A stretch of 64,000 nt of DNA from Salinivirgaceae bacterium (GCA_017527435.1 JAFXQB010000001.1:378696-442695); one strand, 5' to 3'; shown: positions 34,979 to 44,840, counted from the stretch's first letter. Numbers and translations: made by a program. Notes: generated from the sequence alone by a model not told the origin.

Positions 34979-37123
34979 TCAGTCATTAACGAGTTCCATC
35001 TCGTCAATCAAGTGGCGGGCGCCAGCGTACTTGTCGATGAAAAATAGCACGAAGCGGATGTCGAGACAGATGTTGCGGCAGATGTCGGCATCGAACTGCA
35101 GGTCGCTCATTGTGCCTTCCCAAACGCGGTCGAAATTCAGGCCGATGAGATTGCCGTCGGCATCGAACGCGGGGCTGCCCGAATTGCCGCCAGTGGTGTG
35201 ACAAGTGCTAAGGAAACAAACAGTTAGTGATGTATCGGCATTGCAGTACGGACCAAAATCGCGCGCCGCCGAAAGTTGCTTCAGGCGGTCGGGCACGGTG
35301 TAGTCGTAAACGTCAAGGTCGCTCTTCTCAATTACGCCGCCGAGCGTTGTGAACGGCGCATAACTGACAGCATCGGTGGGTCGATAGCCGCTGATTTGGC
35401 CGTAAGCCACACGGAATGTAGAATTTGCGTCGGGAAAGAAACGTGCATCGGCAAAGCACTCGCGCTGCAACTGCATAAACAGCCGCTGAAAATCGTCAGT
35501 TTTCTTGAGCGATTTCTGCATAGGCGTTTTAATGTTTGAGTAGACAGCGTCAATCTCGGCCGTGAATTTGAAAAGTGGGTCATTTTCAATCTTTTTGCGC
35601 GATTTCTGGGTGTAGTTTCTGAAGATTGCGAAGGCTTTTGTGGAATCGGCGAGCAGCGATTTTTGCAGAAACTTGCCAGTCAATCCACCAATAAAACCCA
35701 CTGCCCCGCGCAGCGATTTAGGCACATATAGCGTATCTGCATTCTCAAGATATTCCAATTCAAGCATTTGCGTGACCAACTGGTCTGTCTTCAAATCGTA
35801 ATCGGCATAAAAATCGCGTAACCAGCCAATGATTTTAGCACGTTTTTCTTCGTCGGTGCTATTGCCTTGCAAAACGGTGCGGATATTGCTGCACAAATCA
35901 ATCATTTCCGATTTGTAGAACGTTTCGTCGATTTGCAGTTTTGCGCACCTATATTTCTGATATACAGAATATTCTTTGGCATAATCATCGAGCAGGGTTT
36001 CATATTTCGCTTTACGCTGCGGATCGGCGGCAACCCACTCACGCATCAGCCGCTCGCGTTCGCGTTTCTTTTCAACCACGCGCTTGGCGGCAAGTCCGCG
36101 GCGCTCGCCGTCGAGTTTCTTCCACGTATTGGCAAGACTGGCCACCTTGCTGGTGTATTTTATCATCACCGCCTTGTCGGCGCGCATCCGTTCCTTAATA
36201 ATATCGATGGATTTGCCGCGGGCGCTCACCACAACCGGGTCGTAAACATCTTGCGTGGCTGCAATGGCAAACGATGGCAGATACTCGTTGGTGGTTCCAG
36301 GATAGCCCATCAGCATCACAAAATCGCCTTCGCGTTTTTCTTTTGCATTAATTTTCAGATAGTTGCTTGCGCGATACGGCACATTTTCGGCAGAATATTT
36401 TGCAGGGCGGTTCAGGCTGTCGGCGTAGATGCGGAAAACGGTGAAATCGCCAGTGTGGCGCGGCCAAACCCAGTTGTCGGTGTCGCCACCGAACTTGCCC
36501 ACCGAAATGGGCGGCGTTCCAACCAGTCGGATATCTTCAAAAATCTCATACACAGACAGATAATACTCATTATTGCAATAGAATGCATCAACGTGAGCCT
36601 TCAGCCTTGTGCTGTCCGACACCTTGCTTTCAATCTGCGATATATTACTGGTTATCACTTCTTTGCGGCGTTTAATCGTCATAGTGTCGCTCACGCCTTC
36701 GAGAACCTGCGCCGTCACATCTTCCATCCGTCGCAGAAAGCAGACGCCAATGTCGTTTCCTCCCAACTCTTCTGCCTGATTCATAGCCCAAAAGCCGTTG
36801 GTAATGTAGTCGTTTTCGAGCGAACTGTGCTGTTGCACAACGCTGAGCCCGCAGTGGTGGTTGGTGATGACCAAACCCTGAGCCGATATGACCGAGCCGC
36901 TGCAGAAATGCGAGTACGGGTGGTCCAAATCGACGAAGCCCACAACCGCGCTGCTCAGACACTGCTGGTTGATGTTGTAAATGTCGTCGGCAGTCAGGTG
37001 CAAGCCCATCCCGCTCATCTCGCCAATGTTGTTCTCAAGCAGAAAAGGCAGCCACATTCCTTCGTTGGCACGAACCGACAAGACAATCAAAATGCCTAAA
37101 AATGATGTGATTAAGCGTTTCAT
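34979..37123 (-). CDS. dpp11: S46 dipeptidyl-peptidase, DPP11 type
   Basis: Secreted serine exopeptidase releasing N-terminal dipeptides with acidic P1 residues. 714 residues with signal peptide. The chymotrypsin-like double barrel has VITNHHCG (catalytic His), GGDTDNWVWPRHTGDF and TTGGNSGSPAFD with nucleophile Ser648. Eighteen residues after the Ser stands Arg666 (GLNFDRVWEG), the place where DPP11 has Arg and DPP7 has Gly; so Asp/Glu specificity is predicted. In asaccharolytic relatives these enzymes feed amino acids. Confidence 0.93.
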   Translation of the reverse strand: MKRLITSFLGILIVLSVRANEGMWLPFLLENNIGEMSGMGLHLTADDIYNINQQCLSSAVVGFVDLDHPYSHFCSGSVISAQGLVITNHHCGLSVVQQHSSLENDYITNGFWAMNQAEELGGNDIGVCFLRRMEDVTAQVLEGVSDTMTIKRRKEVITSNISQIESKVSDSTRLKAHVDAFYCNNEYYLSVYEIFEDIRLVGTPPISVGKFGGDTDNWVWPRHTGDFTVFRIYADSLNRPAKYSAENVPYRASNYLKINAKEKREGDFVMLMGYPGTTNEYLPSFAIAATQDVYDPVVVSARGKSIDIIKERMRADKAVMIKYTSKVASLANTWKKLDGERRGLAAKRVVEKKRERERLMREWVAADPQRKAKYETLLDDYAKEYSVYQKYRCAKLQIDETFYKSEMIDLCSNIRTVLQGNSTDEEKRAKIIGWLRDFYADYDLKTDQLVTQMLELEYLENADTLYVPKSLRGAVGFIGGLTGKFLQKSLLADSTKAFAIFRNYTQKSRKKIENDPLFKFTAEIDAVYSNIKTPMQKSLKKTDDFQRLFMQLQRECFADARFFPDANSTFRVAYGQISGYRPTDAVSYAPFTTLGGVIEKSDLDVYDYTVPDRLKQLSAARDFGPYCNADTSLTVCFLSTCHTTGGNSGSPAFDADGNLIGLNFDRVWEGTMSDLQFDADICRNICLDIRFVLFFIDKYAGARHLIDEMELVND

Positions 37124-37218
37124 AAAAATGAAGTTTTTCGCGTGAAAAATAGCAAAAAACGCGCCAAATCGGCAAAATGCAGTTTAGGAACCCAATCGGA
37201 CTATAGAATGTCGGAAAA

Positions 37219-37459
37219 ATCACTGAATGAAATTGGCAAAAATCACTGAATGAAATACACAAATATCACTGAATGGAAATTACAAAAACCACTGAATGAT
37301 AGCGATTTGAACCGTCGAATTTGAATGATAAAATCACTGAATGAAATTGGTAAAAATCACTGAATAGAATCGTGTAATATCACTGAATGAAATCTGCAAA
37401 TATCACTGAATGAAAATAACAAAAATAACTGAATAAAAGTTTGTAAATATCAGATAATG
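37219..37459. repeat. 23-bp direct-repeat array upstream of AAA_14 ATPase 1
   Basis: Core ATCACTGAATG occurs at 37219, 37242, 37265, 37288 (ACCACTGAATG), 37311 (degenerate), 37333, 37356, 37379, 37402, 37425 (ATAACTGAATA) and 37449 (degenerate ATCAGATAATG). Steps are 23 bp with rare 22 or 24. Spacers are A/T-rich and vary. The array ends inside the promoter of the following ATPase gene. Confidence 0.95.
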
Positions 37460-37470
37460 ATGTATTTTTG
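37440..37470 (+). promoter_or_regulatory. Promoter of AAA_14 ATPase 1
   Basis: TTTG (37440-37443), 19 bp, TATTTTTG (37463-37470), a full consensus. The spacer contains the last degenerate repeat unit. Confidence 0.8.
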
Positions 37471-37495
37471 CATTTATAAAATTACACTCAAAACT

Positions 37496-38773
37496 ATGGA
37501 AAATGATAATTATAAACCACGGCTAATCGACAAGCATATAAGCGAAATGCTTGAGATATTCGGCGCACTGTGCGTTGAAGGTCCGAAGTGGTGCGGAAAG
37601 TCGTGGACATCCGCACACCATAGCGCGAGTGTAATATCGCTTGCCAATCCGGCCGATAATTTCCAAAACCGACGGATGGCGGAAATGAGTCCCGACTTGG
37701 TGCTCGACGGTGCCGAACCGCGCCTTGTCGACGAATGGCAGGAAGTGCCACCCATTTGGGACGCCGTGCGTTACAAGGTCGATGAATCAACGCGCAAAGG
37801 ACGATACATTCTGACCGGCTCGGCCACCCCGAACCACAAAGGAATAATGCACAGCGGTGCCGGACGCATTGCGCGCATCAGAATGCGTCCGATGTCACTG
37901 TTTGAGTCGGGAAATTCAAGCGGAAAGGTGTCGCTTGAAGCCATTTGCAACGGAACCCTTCCGGCCGTTATGACGGGAAATGTGCAACTGAGCAAACTTG
38001 TTGACCTGATTGTGCGCGGCGGTTGGCCGGCAAGTCTGAATTTGAGCATCGAGCGTGCTATGCAACTGCCACGCCAATACCTGAAGGCAGTGATTGAAGA
38101 TGACGTTTACCGCATTGACGGCGTAAAACGCGACACTGCCAAAATCAATCTGCTGCTGCGTTCGCTGGCGCGGAACGAAAGCACAACCGTGTCGAACAAA
38201 ACAATAAAAAATGACATCAAAGCAATTGATGATGAAGACATTGACCTGAACACAATTGCCAGTTACCTTGATGTGCTGAACCGGCTTTTTCTGCTCGACA
38301 ATTTGCAACCGTTCAGCGGAAATTTGCGTTCATCGCTAAGGCTTAAGCAGATGGAAAAACGCCGTTTTGTCGACCCGTCGCTTGCTTGCGCCCTGCTCAA
38401 AATAACCCCCAAAATGCTGTTCAACGACCTGAACACTCTGGGCTTTATGTTTGAGTCGCTCTGCGTGCGCGATTTGATTATATATTCGCAAATATTTGAC
38501 GGACAAGTATTTCACTATCAAGATTACAATGGCAATGAAATTGATGCTGTGATTGAGATGCCCGATGGCGGCTGGTGCGCATTCGAAATAAAATTGGGGG
38601 CGAACCAAATTGATGCCGCCGCCGCGAATCTGCTGAAAATCAGGGACAAAATAGCCGAAGACCCCAACGGTCGCCCACCAAAGGCACTGTGCGTCATCAG
38701 CGGACTGGGAAGTGCCGCCTATACCCGCCCCGACGGTGTGATGGTGGTCCCGATTTCGGCATTGAGAGAGTGA
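37496..38773 (+). CDS. AAA_14/DUF4143 ATP-binding protein 1
   Basis: 425 residues. N-terminal AAA_14 P-loop domain with Walker A VEGPKWCGKSW and Walker B-like PRLVDEWQEVP, sensor ILTGSATP; C-terminal DUF4143 domain (from about 190) ending in a PD-(D/E)XK-like fold: DYNGNEIDAVIEMPDGGWCAFEIKLG, where D...E-x-K is present. Family members are abundant in Bacteroidota and have no settled role. Start set at MENDNYKPRLID (37496); an ATG at 37457 lies upstream of the -7 box and cannot be in the mRNA. Preceded by the 23-bp array. Confidence 0.88.
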   Translation: MENDNYKPRLIDKHISEMLEIFGALCVEGPKWCGKSWTSAHHSASVISLANPADNFQNRRMAEMSPDLVLDGAEPRLVDEWQEVPPIWDAVRYKVDESTRKGRYILTGSATPNHKGIMHSGAGRIARIRMRPMSLFESGNSSGKVSLEAICNGTLPAVMTGNVQLSKLVDLIVRGGWPASLNLSIERAMQLPRQYLKAVIEDDVYRIDGVKRDTAKINLLLRSLARNESTTVSNKTIKNDIKAIDDEDIDLNTIASYLDVLNRLFLLDNLQPFSGNLRSSLRLKQMEKRRFVDPSLACALLKITPKMLFNDLNTLGFMFESLCVRDLIIYSQIFDGQVFHYQDYNGNEIDAVIEMPDGGWCAFEIKLGANQIDAAAANLLKIRDKIAEDPNGRPPKALCVISGLGSAAYTRPDGVMVVPISALRE

Positions 38774-38790
38774 TTTAAAATGAGACAATA

Positions 38791-40755
38791 ATGCAACAGA
38801 CCGTAAATCTATACGCCAACCACAAAATCACCGACTGGCTGCCAACGTCGGTGAAAGAGATGGCTGCGCGCGGCTGGGACCAGCCCGATGTGGTGCTGTT
38901 CAGCGGCGACGCATACGTTGACCACCCTTCGTTTGGGGCGGCCGTGATTGGGCGTGTGCTTGAGTCGCAGGGGCTGAAGGTGGTGATTGTGCCGCAACCC
39001 AACTGGCGCGACGACCTGCGCGATTTCCGCAAATTCGGCCGTCCGCGAATGTTTTTCGGTGTTTCGGCTGGCGCGATGGACTCGATGGTGAACCACTACA
39101 CCGCCAACAAGCGCCGCCGCTCGGACGATGCCTACACCGCTGGCGGAATTGCTGGCCAAAGGCCTGATTATGCGTCGGTTGTCTATTGCAATATCCTGAA
39201 AGAACTCTACCCCGACGTTCCGATTGTTCTGGGCGGAATTGAAGCGTCGCTGCGGCGGTTTGTGCATTACGATTATTGGTCCGACTCGCTGAAACCCAGC
39301 ATTTTAGTCGATACAAAAGCCGATATTTTGAGTTACGGAATGGGCGAGAAAACACTCATTGAACTCGCCACCCGATTCAAGCGCGGCGACACCATTGAGC
39401 AGATGTCCGACCTTCCGCAAATCGGCTACCTGCGGCCCGCCGCTGATTTTCAGACGATTAAAACCGATACGGACATTGTTCTGTCGTCGTACGAGAAAAG
39501 CCTGAAAGACAAAATTGCCTATGCCGTTGATTTCAAGACGATTGAAGAAGAGTCGAACAAATGGCACGCGCGGCGCATTCTGCAACTGATGGGTGACAAA
39601 CTACTGATTGTCAATCCGCAATACGAGCCGTGGACGCAAGCCGAAGTCGATTTCTCGTTCGACCTGCCCTACACGCGCCTGCCGCACCCGCGCTACAAAG
39701 ACAAGACCATTCCCGCCTACGAGATGATTCGCCACTCGGTGAACCTGCACCGCGGCTGCTTTGGCGGCTGCTCGTTCTGCACCATTTCGGCGCACCAGGG
39801 CAAGTTTGTGGTGAGCAGGTCCGAAGAGTCAATTCTGAAAGAGATTGAGAAAGTAACGCAAATGCCTGATTTCAAGGGCTATCTGTCCGATTTGGGCGGC
39901 CCGTCGGCCAATATGTACAATCTGCACGGAAAGGACACCACAATCTGCGAGCGCTGCAAACGGCCGTCGTGTATCTTCCCGAACATTTGTAAAAACCTGA
40001 ATACCAACCACGAACCGCTAACGAAACTCTATCAAAAGGTGGCCGCCAACCCGAAAATCAAAAAGGCGTTTATTGGCAGCGGCGTCCGCTACGACCTTCT
40101 GCTCAACTACGACCACCCCACGCCTGACAAGTTGGAATATATCCGCCAACTCATTGTGAATCACGTAAGTGGCCGACTAAAAGTGGCGCCCGAGCACACG
40201 TCGGATGCGGTTCTGCAAATGATGCGCAAGCCGCCGTTCGCGCTCTTTAAGCAGTTCAATAAGATTTTTCAGACTGAAAATCAGTGCGCAGGGCTCAACC
40301 AGCAACTCATTCCGTACTTCATATCGAGCCACCCCGCAAGCACCAAGCGCGATATGGCCCAACTGATGCTCGAAACCAAAAAACTCGACTTCAAACTCGA
40401 ACAGGTTCAGGACTTTACGCCCACGCCAATGACGCTCTCGACCACCATTTACTACTCGGGAATCGACCCCTACACAATGAAACCCGTGTACACCGCCCGC
40501 ACCAAAGACGAGAAACTCGAGCAGCGCAAATTCTTCTTCTGGTACAAGCCCGAATTCCGCCGCCAGATTGACGCCGAGCTGCGGCAGATGGGGCTTTCAG
40601 CCGATTTGGGCGGCAGCGCCAAAGGCGGCTCGTTCAACCCGAATTTCAAGCAAAATGTTGGTTGGAAAAATCCGCGCCACCCATCGGCAAATGGTGAAAA
40701 CAAAAGCAAAAACACCAAAGAGAAAAAATCTAATTTTAAAAGCAGAAGAAAATAA
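38791..40755 (+). CDS. ygiQ: YgiQ-family radical SAM protein
   Basis: 654 residues. Order: N-terminal B12-binding-like/UPF0313 domain (DVVLFSGDAYVDHPSFGAAV), radical SAM cluster motif HRGCFGGCSFCTI with CxxxCxxC, a second Cys group (CERCKRPSCIFPNIC), and the YgiQ C-terminal domain ending in a disordered Lys/Asn tail. The reaction is unknown. 17 bp after the AAA_14 gene. The gene lacks any CCGG although both neighbours have several. Confidence 0.93.
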   Translation: MQQTVNLYANHKITDWLPTSVKEMAARGWDQPDVVLFSGDAYVDHPSFGAAVIGRVLESQGLKVVIVPQPNWRDDLRDFRKFGRPRMFFGVSAGAMDSMVNHYTANKRRRSDDAYTAGGIAGQRPDYASVVYCNILKELYPDVPIVLGGIEASLRRFVHYDYWSDSLKPSILVDTKADILSYGMGEKTLIELATRFKRGDTIEQMSDLPQIGYLRPAADFQTIKTDTDIVLSSYEKSLKDKIAYAVDFKTIEEESNKWHARRILQLMGDKLLIVNPQYEPWTQAEVDFSFDLPYTRLPHPRYKDKTIPAYEMIRHSVNLHRGCFGGCSFCTISAHQGKFVVSRSEESILKEIEKVTQMPDFKGYLSDLGGPSANMYNLHGKDTTICERCKRPSCIFPNICKNLNTNHEPLTKLYQKVAANPKIKKAFIGSGVRYDLLLNYDHPTPDKLEYIRQLIVNHVSGRLKVAPEHTSDAVLQMMRKPPFALFKQFNKIFQTENQCAGLNQQLIPYFISSHPASTKRDMAQLMLETKKLDFKLEQVQDFTPTPMTLSTTIYYSGIDPYTMKPVYTARTKDEKLEQRKFFFWYKPEFRRQIDAELRQMGLSADLGGSAKGGSFNPNFKQNVGWKNPRHPSANGENKSKNTKEKKSNFKSRRK

Positions 40756-40922
40756 AAGACTGATTATCAACGAGCGATTTATAAAATTTGAGCACCGCCG
40801 AGCGCCCGGCTTCCAAGAATAACAGACTTGGAAAAATCACTTAAATTGCACTTTAAATACTCAAAATTAAAAACGAAAGAGCCGGATTGGTTGTTCATTT
40901 GTCCGTTCAAAAAAATGGAAAG

Positions 40923-42611
40923 ATGAAAAAGATTTTGGCTTTGGCAACGATGGCTTCGTTGGCGGCTTTTTTCGTGCGCTGCGACAATTCCGACGACAAA
41001 ATTATTCCCGAAGATGAGTTCCCGAACAACAGCAAATTGGTTACCGGCATTGAAAAGCATACGGCTGAAAATCAGCTTCTTGGCCTTCGTTTCACAAAAG
41101 ATGACAACCCGAATTCGTTGATTCAGAATTACTCTGCAACCGTTTCGTCGGGCGATTCGATAATGGTTTTTATACCATATTTGGCTGATTTCAAGCTAAT
41201 TGCCGACTTCAGCATCGGCTCTGGCGCAAAAGCCTATGCCCAGGGCGCCGAGCAGATTTCCGGCAAAACCGTCATTAATTTTACTAAACCCGTTGAATTT
41301 CAGGTTGTTGACACCGATTCCAACTACGTGCACACATACATAATAAAAGTGTATAACAGTGGCCTGCCGGTTGTTTTCATCGAGACGCCAGGCGGCAAAG
41401 AAATTACATCGAAAGAAGAATGGATGGACAACGCATCGATGCGTATATATTTGAAAGACGGCAAGTTGGATTACGATTCCGATGCGTCAGGAATGCAGAT
41501 TCGCGGACGCGGAAATTCAACTTGGGACGCAACCACCGAAAAACGTCCATACGCTATCAAACTGAACAGCAAGGCCGAGATTCTGGGTATGGCAAAGCAC
41601 AAACGCTGGGTGCTGCTTGCCAATTATTACGACGCCACATTTTTCCGCAACGATTTTGCCAACTACCTGGGACACAACTACACAAACCTTGACTGGACGC
41701 CCAGCGGCGAGCCGGTTGAGCTAGTGCTGAACGGTGTGCACAAAGGCAATTACTACTTGTGCGAGCAAGCGCGGATGAGCAAAACCCGCGTTCCGGGCGA
41801 GTATTTGGTTGAAGCCGACCGCAAGGAAGGCTCTGGCCAGATAACCGGAATCAAAACCGGTAACTTCTTCAACGTCAAAGATGTGGCTGCCGACAGCGTG
41901 GAAGATACCGACCCTGCGGTTGTTGCCCACGTGAAAGGCATTCTCGACCGTTTCGAGACAACTCTTTACAGTGATGACTATCTGGATGCCGACAAGGGCT
42001 ACAAAAAACTCATCGACCTTGAAAGCTTTGTTGACTGGTTCTTAATCAAAGAGTTAAGCAAGGATTACGATGGCAATATGTTCACAAGCTGCTACTGCCA
42101 CATAATGGCCGACAGCACAATCCGTATGGGCCCGATTTGGGATTTCGACCTTGCCTTTGGCGGCAATCCGTTTGAGCAGCTGATGGGCGGCGGATTTGGC
42201 GGGTTTGGCGGATTTGGTGGTTTCGGTGGAACCGACTATGCGTGGTACAATGAGCCCGAAGGCTACCATATTGCTGACGCCGACTGGTTTGTACAAATGT
42301 TTAAGGACCCTGAGTTCATCGGTCTTTTGAGCCAAAAGGTTGACAATATGGTTGCCGGTCTCGACGACATTATGCTTTACATCGATAATAACACTGATTA
42401 TCTGGCACTTTCGGCTTCAGCCAACAAGGTTGGATATTCAGGGTCGAACCCGATGTCGGGCTTTGGCGGATTTGGTTGGGGATGGGGTAACACATCGAAC
42501 ACCAATGCGGCCGCTCAGAAAAAGCCCTACGCCGAAGAAATGCAGGTGATAAAAACCTTTGTGAGCGAACGCCTGAAATGGATGCAGAACGACTTGAAGA
42601 CGAGAAAGTAA
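40923..42611 (+). CDS. CotH-family protein kinase, exported (copy 1)
   Basis: 562 residues from ATG 40923. Hydrophobic signal ending at Cys20 (FVRC), probably a lipoprotein. An Ig/DUF5018-like domain (NQLLGLRFTKDD to VHTYIIKVYNSGLPVVFIET) precedes the CotH kinase domain: MQIRGRGNSTWDA, KRPYAIKLNSKAEILGMAKH, WVLLANYYDATFFRNDFANY, EADRKEGSGQITG and the metal-binding MGPIWDFDLAFGG. A GGFGGFGGFGG loop follows the active site. In spore formers CotH phosphorylates coat proteins; the Bacteroidota role is unknown. Tandem paralogue downstream. Confidence 0.9.
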   Translation: MKKILALATMASLAAFFVRCDNSDDKIIPEDEFPNNSKLVTGIEKHTAENQLLGLRFTKDDNPNSLIQNYSATVSSGDSIMVFIPYLADFKLIADFSIGSGAKAYAQGAEQISGKTVINFTKPVEFQVVDTDSNYVHTYIIKVYNSGLPVVFIETPGGKEITSKEEWMDNASMRIYLKDGKLDYDSDASGMQIRGRGNSTWDATTEKRPYAIKLNSKAEILGMAKHKRWVLLANYYDATFFRNDFANYLGHNYTNLDWTPSGEPVELVLNGVHKGNYYLCEQARMSKTRVPGEYLVEADRKEGSGQITGIKTGNFFNVKDVAADSVEDTDPAVVAHVKGILDRFETTLYSDDYLDADKGYKKLIDLESFVDWFLIKELSKDYDGNMFTSCYCHIMADSTIRMGPIWDFDLAFGGNPFEQLMGGGFGGFGGFGGFGGTDYAWYNEPEGYHIADADWFVQMFKDPEFIGLLSQKVDNMVAGLDDIMLYIDNNTDYLALSASANKVGYSGSNPMSGFGGFGWGWGNTSNTNAAAQKKPYAEEMQVIKTFVSERLKWMQNDLKTRK

Positions 42612-42831
42612 AAGCTTGCAACACAACGAATAACAAGCATTTAACACAACATTCTCTGTGTCAGGAATACAGTTTCATCCACAAAAAACGCCCATTTTTC
42701 GGATTTTCCACCGAAAACAACCGATTGGCGGCAAAGTTGAGTTGAATATCGAACATTATTTTGTTTGGAAACGAAAAATCCGACATTTGCAGCGTCAATT
42801 TAAACTTTAATTGTCAAATTAACAATTAATT

Positions 42832-44826
42832 ATGCAAAATAAACGGACATTGCAAAAACTGCTTGTGGCGGTGCTCATTGTGAGCCGCTGCCTTCCAACA
42901 TCGGCCGCGACCGCCGAAAAACACACTAACAACAATCAGCTACTGACTTTCAATTTGTTGAAAGCCGACAATAAAAATCTGCTGGGCGACTATGAAGCCA
43001 CCATATCGGGCGACACAATAAAAATTTTGGTTCCGTATCTTGTTGATTTCAAACTAAAACCAACATTCACAACATCGGCGAAAGCCAAAGTTTTTGTTGA
43101 CGACGCGCTGCAGACAAGCGGCAAAAGTCTGATTGATTTCAGCGAGCCGATGCAATACAAAGTGGTGGCCAAAAACGCCGTCCACACCTACACGGTGATG
43201 GTGTTCAACAGCGGCCTGCCGGTGGTTTGCATCAACACAAACGGCTCAAAACCAATAACTAGCAAGCGCGAATGGATGGACAGCACGCAGGTTACAATCT
43301 ATCGTGCCAACGGCCAAATCGACTTTCACACAACGCAGCCCGACGCGCAGGTGAAAGGGCGCGGCAACTCAACGTGGTCGGTCAAGGTGAAACGGCCTTA
43401 TGCGCTGAAACTGAAGAAGAAAAGCGCCCTTTTGGGGATGCCGAAAGGCAAACGCTGGTGCCTGCTGGCCAATTTCTACGACCCGTCGCTGATGCGAAAC
43501 GAGCTGGCCAACTATCTGGGCCAAAACTACACCAATCTCGACTGGACGCCACACGGACAGCACGTTGAGCTGGTGCTGAACGGCGTTCATTGCGGCAACT
43601 ACTACCTTTGCGAGCAGGCCAAAACCACCAAAGAGCGCGTTCCGGGCGACTATCTGATTGAAGCCGACCGCAAAGCCGGATGCGGCGACATTATCGGTGC
43701 AAAAACCGGTAACTTCTTCAACATTAAGGACATATCGCTGAAAGGCAAGAAAGAAAGCGACCCTGACGTGATTGCCGACGTAAAAAAGATTCTCGACCGC
43801 TTCGAGACAACTCTTTACAGTGATGACTATTTGAATCCCGAAACGGGCTACAAAACGCTAATCGACGTTGAGAGTTTTGTTGATTGGCTGCTAATCAAAG
43901 AGTTAAGCAAGGATTACGATGGCAATATGTTCACAAGCTGCTTCTGCCACATTATGGCGGACGGCATCATCAGGATGGGCCCGATTTGGGATTTCGACCT
44001 TGCCTTTGGCGGCAATCCGTTTGGCAACGAAGGCGGTCTGGGCGGCCTGGCTATGGGCTTCGGCGGCGAGAACGATATGGCTTTCTACAACCAACCCGAA
44101 GGCTACCACATTGCCAAAGCCGACTGGTTCGACCGGATGATGCTCGACCCCGAATTCACCGGCCTTCTGCTGAAAAAGATTGATGCGATGATTGCCGATT
44201 CGGCCACCATTATGGCGCACATCGACTCTGTGGCCGCGCAACTAGCGCTCTCGGTTTCGGCCGACACGGTGAACTACTACACCAATCCGGGTTTCGATTT
44301 GAGCGACTCCACGGCGATGAGTTTCACTATGGAAGACCTTGAAGATATGGGTGTTGGCGGTTTCCCGATGCCGGAATTTGACTCGGCTGGCGGTTTCGGC
44401 GCATTCCCGTTCCCGATGCCCGGAATGGACTCGGCCGGCGGCTTCGGTGCGTTCCCATTCCCGATGCCTGGGATGGATTCGGCTGGCGGTTTCGGCGCGT
44501 TCCCCTTCCCAATGCCTGGGATGGATTCGACTGGCGGTTTTGGCGCGTTCCCCTTCCCGATGCCGGGAATGGACTCGGCTGGCGGTTTTGGCGCGTTCCC
44601 CTTCCCAATGCCTGGTATGGACTCTGCAGGTGGTTTCGGTGCGTTCCCCTTTCCGATGCCCGGGATGGATTCCACAATGTTCGGCGGATTTGACGCTAAC
44701 TTCGGCTTTGGCAGCGCACAAACACCGCACCGCACCTACTGCGAAGAAGTGGCGTGGATTAAAGAGTTCGTTAGCAAACGGCTCGAATGGCTGAAATCGG
44801 ATTTGGAAAAACGTAGAAAACGGTGA
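42832..44826 (+). CDS. CotH-family protein kinase with C-terminal Ser-containing repeats (copy 2)
   Basis: 664 residues; same order as copy 1: signal peptide without a clear lipobox, Ig-like domain, CotH domain (VKGRGNSTWSVKVKRPYALK, GPIWDFDLAFGGNPFG). DNA is nearly identical to copy 1 in places (around 43800-44020 against 41945-42165), so the pair arose by recent tandem duplication. Unlike copy 1 it carries six 16-residue repeats DS(A/T)GGFGAFPFPMPGM (residues 517-612) before a short tail. Each repeat offers one Asp-Ser, a possible self-phosphorylation site. Confidence 0.9.
   Translation: MQNKRTLQKLLVAVLIVSRCLPTSAATAEKHTNNNQLLTFNLLKADNKNLLGDYEATISGDTIKILVPYLVDFKLKPTFTTSAKAKVFVDDALQTSGKSLIDFSEPMQYKVVAKNAVHTYTVMVFNSGLPVVCINTNGSKPITSKREWMDSTQVTIYRANGQIDFHTTQPDAQVKGRGNSTWSVKVKRPYALKLKKKSALLGMPKGKRWCLLANFYDPSLMRNELANYLGQNYTNLDWTPHGQHVELVLNGVHCGNYYLCEQAKTTKERVPGDYLIEADRKAGCGDIIGAKTGNFFNIKDISLKGKKESDPDVIADVKKILDRFETTLYSDDYLNPETGYKTLIDVESFVDWLLIKELSKDYDGNMFTSCFCHIMADGIIRMGPIWDFDLAFGGNPFGNEGGLGGLAMGFGGENDMAFYNQPEGYHIAKADWFDRMMLDPEFTGLLLKKIDAMIADSATIMAHIDSVAAQLALSVSADTVNYYTNPGFDLSDSTAMSFTMEDLEDMGVGGFPMPEFDSAGGFGAFPFPMPGMDSAGGFGAFPFPMPGMDSAGGFGAFPFPMPGMDSTGGFGAFPFPMPGMDSAGGFGAFPFPMPGMDSAGGFGAFPFPMPGMDSTMFGGFDANFGFGSAQTPHRTYCEEVAWIKEFVSKRLEWLKSDLEKRRKR
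44380..44667 (+). repeat. Six 48-bp tandem repeats inside CotH copy 2
   Basis: Exact 48-bp period starting at 44380; each unit encodes DS(A/T)GGFGAFPFPMPGM. Units differ only by scattered, mostly synonymous changes, so the protein sequence is held constant while the DNA drifts. Confidence 0.95.
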
Positions 44827-44840
44827 GTTTTTCGCACAGT

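Noticed and set aside
35867..37099. Long + strand open frame of 410 codons
   Set aside because: Antisense to the S46 peptidase; no signal or motif.
37219..37459. Possible CRISPR array
   Set aside because: Period is only 23 bp, units are degenerate, spacers are 12 bp and A/T-rich, and no cas gene is present.
37457..37495. ATG at 37457 as start of AAA_14 ATPase 1
   Set aside because: It precedes the -7 element at 37463-37470, so it cannot be in the transcript from that promoter.
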